NCBI GenBank assembly: GCA_026008535.1
Contig: BRKX01000011.1
Location: forward strand, 45,430,183 to 45,494,182
Origin: Perilla frutescens
Taxonomy: Eukaryota > Streptophyta > Magnoliopsida > Lamiales > Lamiaceae
DNA: 64,000 nt
Reading direction: 5' to 3'
The translations under genes were made by a program, and so were the position numbers. Below the pieces are notes generated by a model. The model was not told the origin of the DNA and searched no databases. It saw nothing but the letters and a program-made list of their open reading frames with translations. Below, in pieces: positions 24,813 to 37,100 of this stretch (position 1 is its first letter; each line of letters opens with the position of its first letter).

Positions 24813-25064
24813 ATGGACGTGATTGAGAAAAGGATGGATAGATTGGAGGTTGTAGTGGGAAAACGACTGCAACAAAGCTTGGAGCAATGCAAAGCTATAT
24901 CCGTGATGAGTTTGAAAACTTTTGATGGGGTAAAAATGTCATGTGAGGAATTTTTGTAAGTTAAATGTAAAAATTCCTAAAGTGAAAAAGATGATGAAAA
25001 AGGAGAAGCAAAGAAATTTGTTGATGATGCTTGAAATAAGCTGCCATCGGCACCCCTAGCTCCC

Positions 25065-25922
25065 ATGCCTATTGCCATACCTTACCCTCAAAGATTGAAG
25101 AAGGATACCATGATGGAACAATTTACCAAATTTTTGGAGATGTTTCAAAAAATTCACATCAATACCCCACTTGTGGAAGTCTTGGAAAGGATGCCAAATT
25201 ATGCCAAGTTTTTCAAAAAAATGCTAGCAAATAAGAAGAAGTTAAAGGATCATGAGATTGTGAGCCTCGCGAAGGAATGTAGTGCAATTATTCAAAGGAA
25301 GTTGCCACCAAAGCTCAAGGATTCGGGGAGTTTCATCATTCCTTGTGATTTTGGGGAGAAATTCTTTGGGAATGCTTTGTGTGACTTAGGAGCAAGCATA
25401 ACTATCATGCCCCTTTCTTTCTTTAAGAAACTCAACATTGGGAAGCTCAAGTCAACGAGTATTTGCTTACAAATGGCGGATCACACTTTTACCTATCCAA
25501 AAGAAATCTTAGAAGATGTGCTAGTAAAGGTGGATAAATTCATCTTCCCAATTTATTTCTTGGTGCTTGATATGGAAGAGGACACAAATGTGCCTCTTAT
25601 CTTGGGGAGGCCATTTTTTAGCACCGGGAGAGCATTGATAGATATAGAGAAATATGAGCTTATCCTTCAAGTGCATGAGTCAAGAGCCATGTTCCCTATT
25701 TCCATGAGGGGGGAAGCTATAAAAGATGATGAGCTTAAGAGCATTGAAGAATCCAAGGTGGTCCAAGAGATAAAGCCACGAATTGAGTTAATGAAAGCGA
25801 GGAAAGAAGAGGAGATGCCTAAGGAGTATTATAGAATCTTTGATCCGGATTTGACTTCTAAGCCTCAAAGAAAGAAAAAAAGAGTTCTAAGGTGGTATCA
25901 AGTGCCACCAAACCCGCCTTGA
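25065..25922 (+). CDS. Gypsy gag C-terminus plus aspartic protease domain (285 aa)
   Basis: The frame opens in a typical linker (PYPQRLKK), then the gag C-terminal segment (FLEMFQKIHINTPLVEVLE, residues about 25-45). A retropepsin-like domain follows, with the active-site segment ALCDLGASITIMPLSFFKKL (residues about 104-123), VLDMEEDTNVPLILGRPF (about 166-183) and the second-half ILGRPF motif. DLGAS in place of DTG/DSG is usual in Athila/Tat-lineage elements. The tail is basic (PQRKKKRVLRWYQVP) and ends in a stop. Upstream bases from 24815 also read as gag but contain stops, so the true gag start is lost and the Met at 25065 is just the first in-frame ATG. Expected role: processing of Gag. 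Likely a relic, although this part is open. Confidence 0.75.
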   Translation: MPIAIPYPQRLKKDTMMEQFTKFLEMFQKIHINTPLVEVLERMPNYAKFFKKMLANKKKLKDHEIVSLAKECSAIIQRKLPPKLKDSGSFIIPCDFGEKFFGNALCDLGASITIMPLSFFKKLNIGKLKSTSICLQMADHTFTYPKEILEDVLVKVDKFIFPIYFLVLDMEEDTNVPLILGRPFFSTGRALIDIEKYELILQVHESRAMFPISMRGEAIKDDELKSIEESKVVQEIKPRIELMKARKEEEMPKEYYRIFDPDLTSKPQRKKKRVLRWYQVPPNPP

Positions 25923-26710
25923 CGGTTGTAAGTCCGTCCAAAATAAACCACTTCTTCTTTTTCAAACTTATTGGTACTTTGTTCCGAATAAGTTTGGGGA
26001 GGGGAGAAGTGTGGTTATTTTGGACTTCTTTTTATTTTTTTTAATTTTTATTTTACATTGCATGTAGTTTGCATTAAAATTTTGATAAAATTTTAAAATT
26101 TTTAGTTTATTTGCACATTTATTTGCTTTCAATAATCGGTGGTTTTTAATTTGGTTATTGATCTTGTGGAGACTTGTGGTTGAAAATGGTTGAAGTGTGG
26201 ATTGGGTTGTTATGTTGCTTATGATGAGATGGTTTTATTTGGAAAAATGACATGAAAGCATGTTATGATTTGTTTATATTTGCCTTGATAAATTATTAAA
26301 TGTATTACCTTTTGATCTTGGTTGAGCCCACGTGAGATTTTGAGCCAAAGATTGCTTTATTTTTACAATCTTTTCCTTGCTTGTGTGGTAATCATGCATA
26401 CTTGAATTGTCTCTAAAATTTGCATTGTGTCTAACTCGAGATTGCAATAGTGTGCTTAATTACTCGAAAAGGATTTAAGGTTATCTTTTGTCTAGCCTAC
26501 TCTACCCAAATTTTACCATTCCAACACTAAATCCCTTGTTAGCCCCTTTGAGCCACGAGACCATATTTCATTATTTTGCCTTGGGTTGGGAATAATTAGT
26601 AATGAGGAATTAATGATTATGAGAAATTTGGAGTGCTTGAAATAAAAATTGTATTTTAGAGTATTTGAGACGAAAATGCCAAATAACCCTTCTTAGCTCT
26701 TACGAAAAAA

Positions 26711-26735
26711 AAAAGAGAGAGAGAGAGAGAGAAAC
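26711..26735. repeat. (GA)n microsatellite with A-rich flanks
   Basis: A run of GA units is followed by A-rich tracts to 26785, in the non-coding part of the gag-protease element. Confidence 0.85.
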
Positions 26736-27375
26736 GAACACAAAAAAAAGAGAGAAAAGTTGACAAAAAAAAAAAGAAAAAAAATGATGTGTTCACATTT
26801 TTTTTATTATCATTGAAATGAAAGAGCAAGAAAGGGAAGTAATATTGTTTATCATGACAAAATTTCTAGATTTTGAGATTTTGTGAAAGCTTGGAAGGTG
26901 GAAGAGTGCTTGTGTAGTTCTACTTGGTTAGTATGGAGATTTGGATTATTGAGGATTAATTCTTAATTGAGTCACTTAGCCAAACAATCCCTACCTTACC
27001 AAAATCCTTCATTACAACCTTGAAAAAGCCCTTAATGATTCTTGTTTGAAAGCACACATAGGTGGTGGAGAGAATAGACACATTACAAGCCTATGGTAGA
27101 CTTCTCGTATGACTTGATTTTGAGTGTATACACTTATAGCCTAAACACTTGAGTGATGAGTGATCTTATATTATAGAGAGGTTACAAGTTCTTTTGGCCA
27201 TGTATTGTATAATTTTTTAAGGCTTGTTGATCTTTGAATATCATGCTTGAATGTACAAAGCGTGTTTTGAATCTCAGAAGCAAATTTCATCATTTTATCC
27301 GCATTTAAGAATTTAAACCTTATTTCTCTTTTCTTCATTGATTGGGGACAAACAATCTTTTAAGTTTGGAGGAGT

Positions 27376-28853
27376 TGATGAGTGGTATTTTGGCACAATA
27401 TTTTTAGGTTTAAATGAAGTTAATTGAAGAGTTTTGCATGTGTTTTAACTCAAATTGCGCTCTTAACGTTCCTACTTGAGAGTTTTGTTTCTTATTTGAG
27501 TTTTGCAGACAATTTTGAATGAATAAATGAATTTTTGAGTGATTCAATGCCATGGGAAGATAGAGGATCTAATTGGGAGCACGGTGCAAGTTGAATCACC
27601 TCAATCGGATAAGAAACAAGAGAGAACGAAGCAAAACCGTGAAAGGTATCGGAGCAAGGCTGTAGGCGCGACCCGAGCCAGCCCAGCACCGTGACCGCCG
27701 CTCCGTGTCCGTGGCTGATTTGCCACCACCTGCAACGTGACCTGAGCCAGCATCCTCTGTGCAGGTCGCACCATCCTGGCACGACGCGAGCCGAAGGGGC
27801 GCGACCGACCCCGTGTCGCGCCCTTGTGTCACGTTTTCGGATTTTTCATCTTTTTCCCCCATTTTTGATTTTATTTTAATTCTTTTATTCCTCCACTATA
27901 TAAACTCACCCCAATACAAAATTATGTCATTCCATTCCACTCTTAGCCACTTTTAGAGAGAGAAATACTTGGAGAAGAAGAGAGAAGAAAGGGAATTGAA
28001 GATTGGGCAAGAAGAACAAAGTTGAAGCAAGATTTGAAGGCCAAAACATTCATCCGGGTTCTTTTGTTCTTTAATTTTGTTAAAATCATGTTCCTTTTTA
28101 TAGAGATTTTGGTTACCCATGTAATTATGAGAAGCTAAATCTTTGATACTCTTGGGTGTTGGTTTTATTTGGATTATGAAATATAAATGATATTTATTTT
28201 GGATGTTTAATGGTTCTTGATTATGCTTTGAATTCTTGTTATGTATGGGTGTTATATATTGTTGATTGGTGATAACTAATTGATAATTAATTAGCATGAT
28301 TATGTATGTTGATTCAAAATTCGAGACATGAGTTTCAACATAGGATCCTAGAATTCAAAGAGCAATTATCAATAAAATCGAGAGGTTTGAGATAGTTGTT
28401 GAGGCATAGATCCTTGGTGCTCTTGGTAAGCACACTTAGGTATTAGTTGGAGACAATAATCCTATGCATGTGCCCCATATTCTATATGCTTCGAGAGGAG
28501 ATATAGAATAAATTTGAGATCGCCTTGATGATCTTGAATTAAAAATTAAACATCCATTATAATTAGACTTTGTGTTAATTAATCCAATAAAACCAACTCC
28601 AAGAGTGTTCCTTTCCTTAATTGCCCAATTTATTTGTTAATTTCAATTATTTACTTTGCTTTATTGTTTCGTTAGTTTTAAATCAAACAATTATACATTT
28701 CGTCGTCTAGATAAAAAATAGGAGCCGATGTCATAGTATGTGCTTATTTAATTTTCTTTTTCCCTGTGGATTCGACCTCATTTCATTCTGTGCTACATTT
28801 ACTTGTTCACTTGCAAGTTGATTCGAGTTTTAAAATTAAAATTTCACACATCA
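27376..28853 (+). mobile_element. Gypsy (Athila/Tat-like) 3' LTR, 1478 bp, TGATG...CATCA
   Basis: Starts TGATGAGTGGTATTTTGG after a purine-rich tract and ends TTTCACACATCA. It has a GC-rich island (27655-27835) followed by a TATATAAA box (27897-27904), then a 3' part with CCCTGTGGATTCGACCTC (about 28764), a word common in the U5 of such elements. The left LTR is missing, so no target duplication can be tested. Confidence 0.75.
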
Positions 28854-29324
28854 TTGAACAATATTTTGTTCACCATATTATTTGTATTCTTTCTCTTTAA
28901 TTATGTCTAGATAAATTTCCTTGGATTCTAGGGATGTACAACTACAATGGATTTTGTGTTTTGATTAATCTTTCAATTCTTCCTTTCATATATTGGTTTA
29001 TAAATCTTTGTTTTGATTTCTCATGTGTAATTGTTTGGCCACCAGTTTTGCATGCTAGATTAAATAAGATGTTATATTGTGAATGTTTAGAAGTACTGAC
29101 CAAGTGAATAAATGTTCATAGAAAATTATGATCATGTGTGCTTTTAGAAGTTATTAAATTACTTAGAAGGACCAAAAGGTGAATAGGTAATTTATTAATC
29201 GACTTTACAAACTTACTCGAGAGAGATGTTTTTAATATCTTCATGATCTTCCACCATATATGAATTAAATTGGTTTGTTGAATATATTGATTGATCTAGC
29301 ATAGATGACATTGTAGGAAAAGCA
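28854..29324. other. AT-rich remnant, probably part of an older LTR
   Basis: No gene is visible. With 30016-30235 it would form one block once the hAT-like insert is removed. The second part carries CTCTGTGGATACGATACTC, an LTR U5-like word, so the host of the hAT insert may be a decayed LTR. Confidence 0.4.
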
Positions 29325-29332
29325 TGCCCTAG

Positions 29333-30007
29333 TAGGGTTGTAAACGAATTGAATCGGAGCGAATATCAATGTATTCGATTCGATTCGAAAAAAATATTGT
29401 ATATTCGATTCGACTTCGAATATTTTTTTTATTCGTATTCGATTCGATAAGATATTCGTAAATATTCGATTCGATTCTATTTTTTTAAGTGTATTATAAA
29501 CATACAATACGATTCGATTTGATTTGATTCGATTCGAAATTTCCTTAATTTTACACTATTCGATTCAATTCGAATAAATTTGATTCGCAATTTTGAAGAA
29601 AATTTCCTAAAATAATATTTTAAATCAATATTTTACCTAATAAACAATTAAACACAAAACTCAATAATAAATGATATTTCTGATACATTTACCTAATAAA
29701 CACTCAATAATAGATGCTAAAAACATATTTATGTGTTCCAACTCACTGTTCACAAATCATAATAAATCACATACTAACAAATATTTATATATCAGACTCC
29801 ATTATATATATATATAAACATAAATCAAATCGAATATTTTCGAATATCAAATCGAATATCATGATTTTGAGTTTGAATTTGATAACTAATCGAATCGAAA
29901 AAAATATTTTTATTTGTATTCGAATCACAAATTTCCGAATTCGAATATCAAAAAATCGAATCGAATATCGAACCGAATTGAAATTATTTGATTCGTTTAC
30001 AACTCTA
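29333..30007. mobile_element. hAT-like non-autonomous element, 675 bp
   Basis: Terminal inverted repeats TAGGGTTGTAAACGAAT (29333-29349) and its complement at 29991-30007 differ at one position. A perfect 8-bp duplication TGCCCTAG flanks the element at 29325-29332 and 30008-30015. The 8-bp duplication is the hAT hallmark. The inside is dominated by ATTCGATTCGATTCG-type words on the left and their complements (CGAATCGAATATC) on the right, a large imperfect palindrome. No transposase frame exists. Confidence 0.85.
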
Positions 30008-30015
30008 TGCCCTAG

Positions 30016-31604
30016 GATCTATTGTCTTTTATTTGATTTTCATATTATTTCATGTTCTTTTTATTTGCGTATTATTTTATTCGAACTCTCTATTGAATAT
30101 AAGTATCTAGATATTAATAAGGTGTCTATTTTTAGTGCTCACAATATTATTTTCCATCACAATCTCTGTGGATACGATACTCTTGCTCACTACGGATTAT
30201 AATTGCACCGTACATTGTTTTTATTGCTAATAAAATAGTGGTCAATTAGACTATTATATTATATCATAATACTACTTTTATAATAGCACGTACAAATGTT
30301 ATGATTAAAAATGTAGACTTTAGCTGCTAAATTTTGGCAAATATAAAAATTTATTTTTAAAATATCAAATCTTGCATTTCTTAACCAAATATATATTTTA
30401 TTACATTATAATTATTCGACTTCTCATTAGATGTCCACATACGAAATAACTATATTACAATGTTGAGCAATATCGTATTCCACAAAGACTAAAAATTTAA
30501 TCATAATGTGAGTACTGCAACGTCAATCTTCTAAGTATTAGATAGGTAGCGCATTCAAGGTTTTGTTTTATATCTACTAAAGATAAATAATTAAATATAG
30601 CCAAATAAAGATAAATGGAGAAAATTAGAAACTGATATAATAGAGGAAGAAATAATCTAAATCATCAATTTTATAAATCCATCCAAACAATTTCAATTCA
30701 ATTAAATCATTTATTCACGATTTAATTTTATTAGGACAATCATCATATTAGTTAAAAGGGAAAAAGATAACAAAAAATATAATACATTTTGTAACATGAA
30801 TATATGAGTCTTAGATATTAAAAAATAAAAATAGTTTTAAGCTTTATTATTTTGAAGTTTTGTCTCTTAATTTTGAATCTAGAAACTATTGAATTACAAA
30901 TATGATCAATAGGTTTGAAAATACGTTCAACTAATTTTTTCTAAGCTACTGATTATGTTTGTTCAAAAAGATATTTTCAAACATGCCTTGTATTTTTTAA
31001 AATGAATTTTCGAACATATTCTTGTATGAAAAATATGTGGAGTATTTAGAAACACACCTAACTATAAAGTATAAATATTATAATTCTAATTTATTTTCTT
31101 CAATTTTTACTAGGATATTGCTCTGAAAATTAAAACCAACATAACCACAAAAGAGATGTCCCTTTTTGAAACCTTAATGGATTTTATTTGATATCTAATA
31201 TAATGCATGGAAAGTTTTTTATCGGTATAAGTTCGCCCAAAAATCATTTATAAAAAAATTATTGAAAAGATGTTCTATTTTAATATAAAAATATATTAAT
31301 TCAAGAAAAACTTCAAAGAGATGTTGATCGTAATAAAAAGTTTGGTTATTGTATTCACATATATGAGAATCTACCTCGCCCAATATAGATAGATAGATAG
31401 ATAGATAGTTTTAAATTTAAATCAATTTAAATATTATTCTTTTGTTATGCACACTTTTATTATATTTCACATATATGCTTAATTTTAAATAAAAGACATA
31501 CATATAATATTCAATATAGAATTTAACACAATAATATATTACTTATTTTTTTAATTTTAAATAAAAGAATTCATTTTAATGTTATATATGTGTATAAATA
31601 TATA
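30016..31604. other. Gene-free AT-rich region
   Basis: The first 220 bases continue the LTR-like remnant interrupted by the hAT-like element. The rest is AT-rich with no codon pattern on either strand. A short GATA microsatellite lies at 31385-31409. Confidence 0.6.
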
Positions 31605-32029
31605 GTATAGAGATCAAATGAGAACCAATGCCTTGTGTAGGAACTAGGAACTAATATGGAGCATTGGATCAGTTATTTTCTAAGGCTCAGATTAATCTAA
31701 AAAAATGGGGTCAAAAATGCAATATTTTAAGAATTATATTAAGTTAAGGGTATATATGTCATTATAATGCATATTAAAAATCTTCAGTAAATATATATGT
31801 TCCATATATAGTGGGATTTATAGGGGAACGGCTTTTTTTGGACGGTTTTTACAACTCATTTTTTTACAGAGTTGTATCTGTCGGTGTTTCATATTTTAAT
31901 TCATCACACACCTGTTCAAAATTCTTATTGCTTGTGTCTCTTACGGTTGAGAAGTCGTTCCAGATTATTTTTTTATCGGCGTCCACTTTGTCAGATTTCA
32001 TCGGTCTGTGTGTTCATCTGCAGGAGTCA

Positions 32030-34800
32030 TTTTTTACAAATTCTTATTCCATCGTATATTATCATCACTCCAGTTATCGTCTGATTATGGAAGATACAGG
32101 TATTATGTTCTCCATTAATGTATCTTTGTAGGTGTATAAATATGGGTGGAATCTGGTAGGGACGCGTATGTACGATGTTTAGCAAATTTTTTATGCGTAA
32201 TTAGCAAATTATTGATGTGTTAATAGCAAATCGGTAATATTTTTATGTGAAAATACAATTTTTTTTTAAAAATGGTTTCAATGTGCTTTACATGATACCG
32301 AGATGTTCGCAGATAATGGGCATTTCATATTTATTATTGATGTGACCCGGGACTCAATGACCAACGAGACACAAAGGACGCGGAAGCAAAGGAAAGAAAC
32401 TACATCGATTACGAAAGGATTTTATACTCGAATAACTAGACAACTAAGACTCAATTAAAATACATAGAAAATTACACACAAAATAACACAAATCCAAATA
32501 GAAATAGGGCTGTTTTGGACGAGTTTATGGACGGCTTGGATGAAGGTAATTCGATGGTGATGAATGGGTTTAGAATGGCTAGAGTAGATAGGATATGATA
32601 GAATTAAGATGAACTTACGGTTCGGGTAGGAATTACGTCGAACGGATCTTGAATTGAACTCGAACTTGGACCCAAACGAATCTGAATGATTGATGAAGAT
32701 ATGGACGAGTTGATGATAGTGGAGGAGGTCGTTAATGGTGGCGTTGGTGTTCGTGTTGTTGAATTACAACCCGATTAATCCCCAGCGTATTTTGTACGAC
32801 GAAAATGAATCTCTAAGTTGTTCTTCGTAACGAGTTCACCCTAATTCTTCGTATGAATTAGAACGTTCCCTTGATGTAAGACTCAAAGTTTGCTAGGCTT
32901 CAAGAATGATAATTTTCGAGGAAAACAATCAAAAGCTTTAAACGGTTGAGACACAAATTGAATGCAAAATCAATTTTAATCAATAATGTCTAAAATAACA
33001 ATATGACATGGTTCCCCTATTTATAAGTACCATAGGGCACGAAAATAATAAGCCTAAAAGGCCTAAAAATTGATCTAAAAAGAATCTCTAACTATACTAG
33101 GAAGATACCTAAACTAGAATTCTATTCAAGGTAGGAAATTACCTTAAACACAATTCTAGTCAAACCTAATCTCAATATGGACGAAAATTACTCAAATAAT
33201 TAAATAAAAATCTGATCTTCTATAGTCTAAATTAAATAAAAATAATACTATAGTCTAGATAAAAAAATATCAACTAACGGAACTACTCGGTATGGGCATA
33301 CCGACCGAAACTAGTCGGTTTGGGCATACCGACGGTTCACGCACAAATGCATTTCAACTCTTCAAGTGTAATTCTCCATGGTGTGTTCTTGATCTTCAAT
33401 GGTTAATAAATTAACCAACTTGGCATCACCTCTTCCGGATTCTTCATCTCCAATCTCGAGCTTTCTTCGAATCATCACTTGCAAGTAAGCTTGCAACTTC
33501 TGAGCTCTTGATCTTGTGATTGGTCCTCGAAATTGCAACTCCGAATCTTGATCATCTTTGTTGCTCATGGCTTCATCAATTATAGACGATAGATGCTTTT
33601 CGTATTTGGTTGTGGAAGTTTTCAAGTTATTAAAAAAAAGTTAAAATGGCATGAATTGTTGTGTGCAAAATTAGAATGTATTTTTTTCACAAGTTCTTAC
33701 TCCATCGTGTATTATCATCATGTCGGTTATCTTCTGATTATGGAAGATACAGGTATTATGTTATCCATTAATATATCTTTGTTGGTGTACGGATATGAGC
33801 GGAATCTGTTAGGGACGCGTATGTATGATTTTTAGCAAATTTGTTGTGCAATTAGCACATTATAGATGTGTTAATAGCAACTAGGTAATATTTTTATGTG
33901 AAAATATGATTTTTCTTTTATGATAGGATGGTCTCTTGTTTTTTTTAAATGGTGTCAATGTGCTTTACATGATAGTGAGATGTTCGCAGATAATGGGCAT
34001 TTCATATTTATTATAGATAATAGATGTTTTTCGTATTTGGTTGTCAACGTTTTCAAGTTATTAAGAAAAAAAATAGTTAAAATGGCATGAATTGTTGTGT
34101 GGAAAATAAGAATGTATTTTTTTCACAAGTTCTTACTCAATCGCATATTATCATCACGTCTGTTATTGTCTGATTATGCAAGATACAGGTATTATGTTAT
34201 CCATTAATGTATCTTTGTAGGTGTAAGGATATGAGCGGAATCTGTTAGGGATGCATATGTACGATTTTTAGCAAATTTATTATGTGTAATTAGCACATTA
34301 TAGATGTGTTAATAGCAAATCGGTAATATTTTTATGTGAAAATATGATTTTTTTTTTTATGATAGGATGGTCTCTTTTTTTTTAAATGGTTTCAATATGC
34401 TTTACATGATAGTGAGATGTTCGCATATAATGGGCATTTCATATTTATTATAGACGATAGATACTTTTCGTATTTGGTTGTCGACATTTTCAAGTTATTA
34501 AGAAAAAAATAGTTAAAAGGGCATGAATTGTTGTGTGCAAAATAAAAATGTATTTTTTTTTTCACAAGTTGTTAATCCATCGTATATTATCATCACGCCG
34601 ATTATCGTCTGATTATGCAAGATACATATATTATGTTATCCATTGATGTATCTTTGTAGGTGCAGGAATATGGGCAGAATGTTAGGAACGCATATGTACT
34701 ACTTTTAGCAAATTGTTTAAGTGTAATTAGCACATTATAGATGTGTTAATAGCAAATCGGTAATATTTTTATGTGAAAATATGATTTGTTTTTTTACGAA
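32030..34800 (+). repeat. Tandem ~430-bp repeats (about 4 copies, one interrupted)
   Basis: Each unit contains a CCATCGTATATTATCATCA word, GATTATGGAAGATACAGG, AGCGGAATCTGTTAGGGACG, several TTAGCAAAT/TTAGCACAT words, TTTTTATGTGAAAATATGAT and GGGCATTTCATATTTATTAT. Unit junctions fall near 33584, 34014 and 34452, giving periods of about 430-438. The first unit is split by the insertion at 32338-33578. Confidence 0.85.
32338..33578 (-). mobile_element. Solo-LTR-like insertion (1241 bp) with 5-bp duplication ATTAT
   Basis: The insert starts TGATGTGACCCGGG and ends GGCTTCATCA (TGATG/CATCA ends), flanked by ATTAT at 32333-32337 and 33579-33583. It breaks a ~430-bp repeat unit whose other copies show the empty site. 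The minus strand has a TATAAATA box at about 33017-33024, and just inside the minus-strand start an open frame reads GPITRSRAQKLQ (about 33515-33480). That motif is typical of the extreme C terminus of gypsy polyproteins, so pol probably ran into this LTR. Orientation is therefore taken as minus. Confidence 0.8.
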
Positions 34801-34843
34801 ATAACATTATTTTTAAATAGCATGAATTCATGTTGATTCACAT

Positions 34844-35053
34844 TTGGGTTCTTTTGGAAGTTACATACCAGAATGTAATCAATCCTTGAAGCCCTTTGTT
34901 GGTTTGCAATTTAAAAATCTCGAAAAGACGATTATCTTTTATAGAGTTTATGGTGAAGCAGGTGGTTTTGATATTCGTCTTGGATCTGAAAAAAAAAAGT
35001 CTCTTGATGGTGTTATTACTTGGAAGTTATGTTTTCTTATTATTAGCAAATAA
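34844..35053 (+). pseudogene. FAR1/FHY3-type DNA-binding domain fragment
   Basis: The frame has YIPECNQSLKPFVGLQF, then a FYRVYGEAGGFDIRLG segment, then DGVITWKLCFLI. This order (IPxC...L.P.VG..F, then FY..Y....GF..R, then DG...W/K..C) is the N-terminal FAR1 zinc-binding domain of plant FAR1-related proteins and of the MULE transposases they derive from. The reading ends where the conserved Cys-Ser/Asn-Arg segment would come, at a TTAGCAAAT word. Either this is the relic of the element's own transposase or a captured FRS exon. The rest of the transposase (MULE core, SWIM) is not seen. Confidence 0.65.
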
Positions 35054-35879
35054 TTTATATTCTATTAGCAAATATTTGTACATGGATTAGCAGTTTTTGT
35101 GTGATCAGATTATTATAGTTTTCTCGAAATATCACGTGTCGCTAGTTTGCTATATATATTATAATAATTGGCTATAATATTACTAAATAATATAATATGA
35201 CTACCAAAATATTTTAGTTTAAATAGATAATAATTCGATTGAATGATTTGGTACACCTTATGAAATTATTTGCTAGAAAATGAATAATAATTTGCTAAGA
35301 CAAATTGGAGAATTTGATATTATTTTAGTAATAATTGGTTAAATAGAGAAAATACTTACTCATTCCTAATTCATTGTTGTTTATCGCCATCGATCATCGA
35401 TCAGTAATAACTTCATCGTCATGGATTAGTTTGTTATCAAAAACATAACAACTATATATAAAAGAATAAAATTGTCCTATTAAAACATTAATGTTCTGCT
35501 ATAATTCGAACCATAATGTGCTAAAAACAAATTAATAATTTACTACCAGTACATAATATGCTAAATCGTCTTCTCTTCCTATCCTCTCGTTCCGGTTGCT
35601 TCAATTTTGCTTCTGCATTATAATACAGGAAAAAATACACAACATTATCAACATTATATGCAAAATCATATCAAATAAAAACCAATACATAGAACGATTA
35701 AGCAAAACTCAATACCCGGTCATAATACTTTTATAATCATATGTAACTCATTTACTATAAACAAAGTAAATTTGCTATATACTAAATGTTAATTTGCTAT
35801 AAACAAAAACCACCTAAAAAAATCATAAAATTTATCTTACTAATCTGTTAATAATATCTAACTAATTTACTAATTATAC

Positions 35880-37100
35880 CTTTAATTATAATTTGCTAAA
35901 TACATCAAACCATATCAAATAAAAACATATAAATGGAATGATTAATCAAAAACTAATACGCACAGCTTTCTCTAATCATATCTAATTCATTTGCTATAAA
36001 CAAAATGTAAATTAGCTAAATACTAAATGTTAATTTGCTATAAACAAAAAACACTCATAAAATAAAAACATATATTACTAATCTACTATTAACATATAAC
36101 TAATTTGCTAATTATATCATTATAATGTGCTAAATACATCAAATCAGATAAAATCAAAATCAATAAATAGATCGAATAATCAAAAACCAAAACCCATAAA
36201 AAAATGATAATCATATCTTACTAATTTGATATAAACAAATATTAATTTTCTATAAACAAAAACCACCCATAAAACAAAAACATATCTTACTAATATGTTA
36301 ATAATGTCTAACTAATTTGCTAATCATTTCTTATTAATTTTCTAAATACATCAAACCAAATAAAATCAAAATCAATAAATAGATCGATTAAGCAAAAACC
36401 AATACCCATAAAAAATGATAATCATATCTTACTAATCTGCTATAAACAAGTGTAAATTTGCTATATACTAAATGTTAATTTGCTATGAATAAAAAACACC
36501 CAAAAAATCGTAAAATTTATCTTACTAATCTGTTAATAATAACTAACTAATTTGCTAATTATACCTTTATAATTTGCTAAATACATCAAATCATATCAAA
36601 TAAAACATATAAATAGAATGATTAAGCAAAAAACCAATACGCATAGCTTTTTCTAATCACATCTAAATCATTTGATATAAGCCAATGTATATTTGTTAAA
36701 TACTAAATGTTAATTTGCTATAAACAAAAAACACCCATAAAACAAAAACATATCTTACTAATCTGCTATTAACATCCAATTAATTTGCTAATTATATCTT
36801 TATAATTTTGCTAAATACATGAAACCCGATAAAATCAAAACCAATAAATAGATCGAATAATCAAAAATTAAAACCCATAAAAAATTATAATCATATCTTA
36901 CAAATTTTCTATAGACCAATGTAAATTTGCTATATACTTAATGTTAATTTTCTATAGACAAAAACCACTCATAAAACAGAAACATAGTTTACTAATCTGT
37001 TAATAATGTCTAACTAATTTGCTAATTATATCTTTATAATTTGCTAAATACATCAAACCAAATAAAATCAAAATCACTAGCCATAAAATTTGCTAACCGT
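35880..37100 (-). repeat. Tandem ~230-bp repeats (about 6 copies)
   Basis: TTTGCTAAATACATCAAA recurs near 35890, 36125, 36340, 36575, 36810 and 37045, with CTTACTAATCTG, TAATTTGCTAATTAT and AATAAATAGATCGA words between. The core word ATTTGCTAA is the complement of the TTAGCAAAT found in the left-half repeats, so the two arrays point toward each other. Confidence 0.8.

Larger units (their letters stand above)
24813..27375 (+). mobile_element. Internal region of a gag-protease-only gypsy element
   Basis: After the copia LTR the sequence resumes in an Athila/Tat-type gag C terminus, then an intact gag-protease frame (25065-25922). About 1.45 kb of non-coding sequence follows, up to a purine-rich AAGTTTGGAGGAGT before the LTR at 27376. 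A second AAGTTTGGGGAGG lies at 25990-26003. No RT, RNase H or integrase is present between the protease and the LTR, so the element looks like a non-autonomous TR-GAG type or an internally deleted one. Its 5' part is cut off at 24812. Confidence 0.65.

Noticed and set aside
27492..27862. Overlapping Cys/Arg-rich frames
   Set aside because: They coincide with the GC-rich U3 island of the LTR at 27376-28853.
29714..30202. 162-codon frame on the plus strand
   Set aside because: It runs through the hAT-like element's ATTCG repeats, across its end and the target duplication.
35880..37100. Regularly spaced short repeats, CRISPR-like at first sight
   Set aside because: Whole ~230-bp units are repeated, including the parts between the short words, and the context is a plant transposon.
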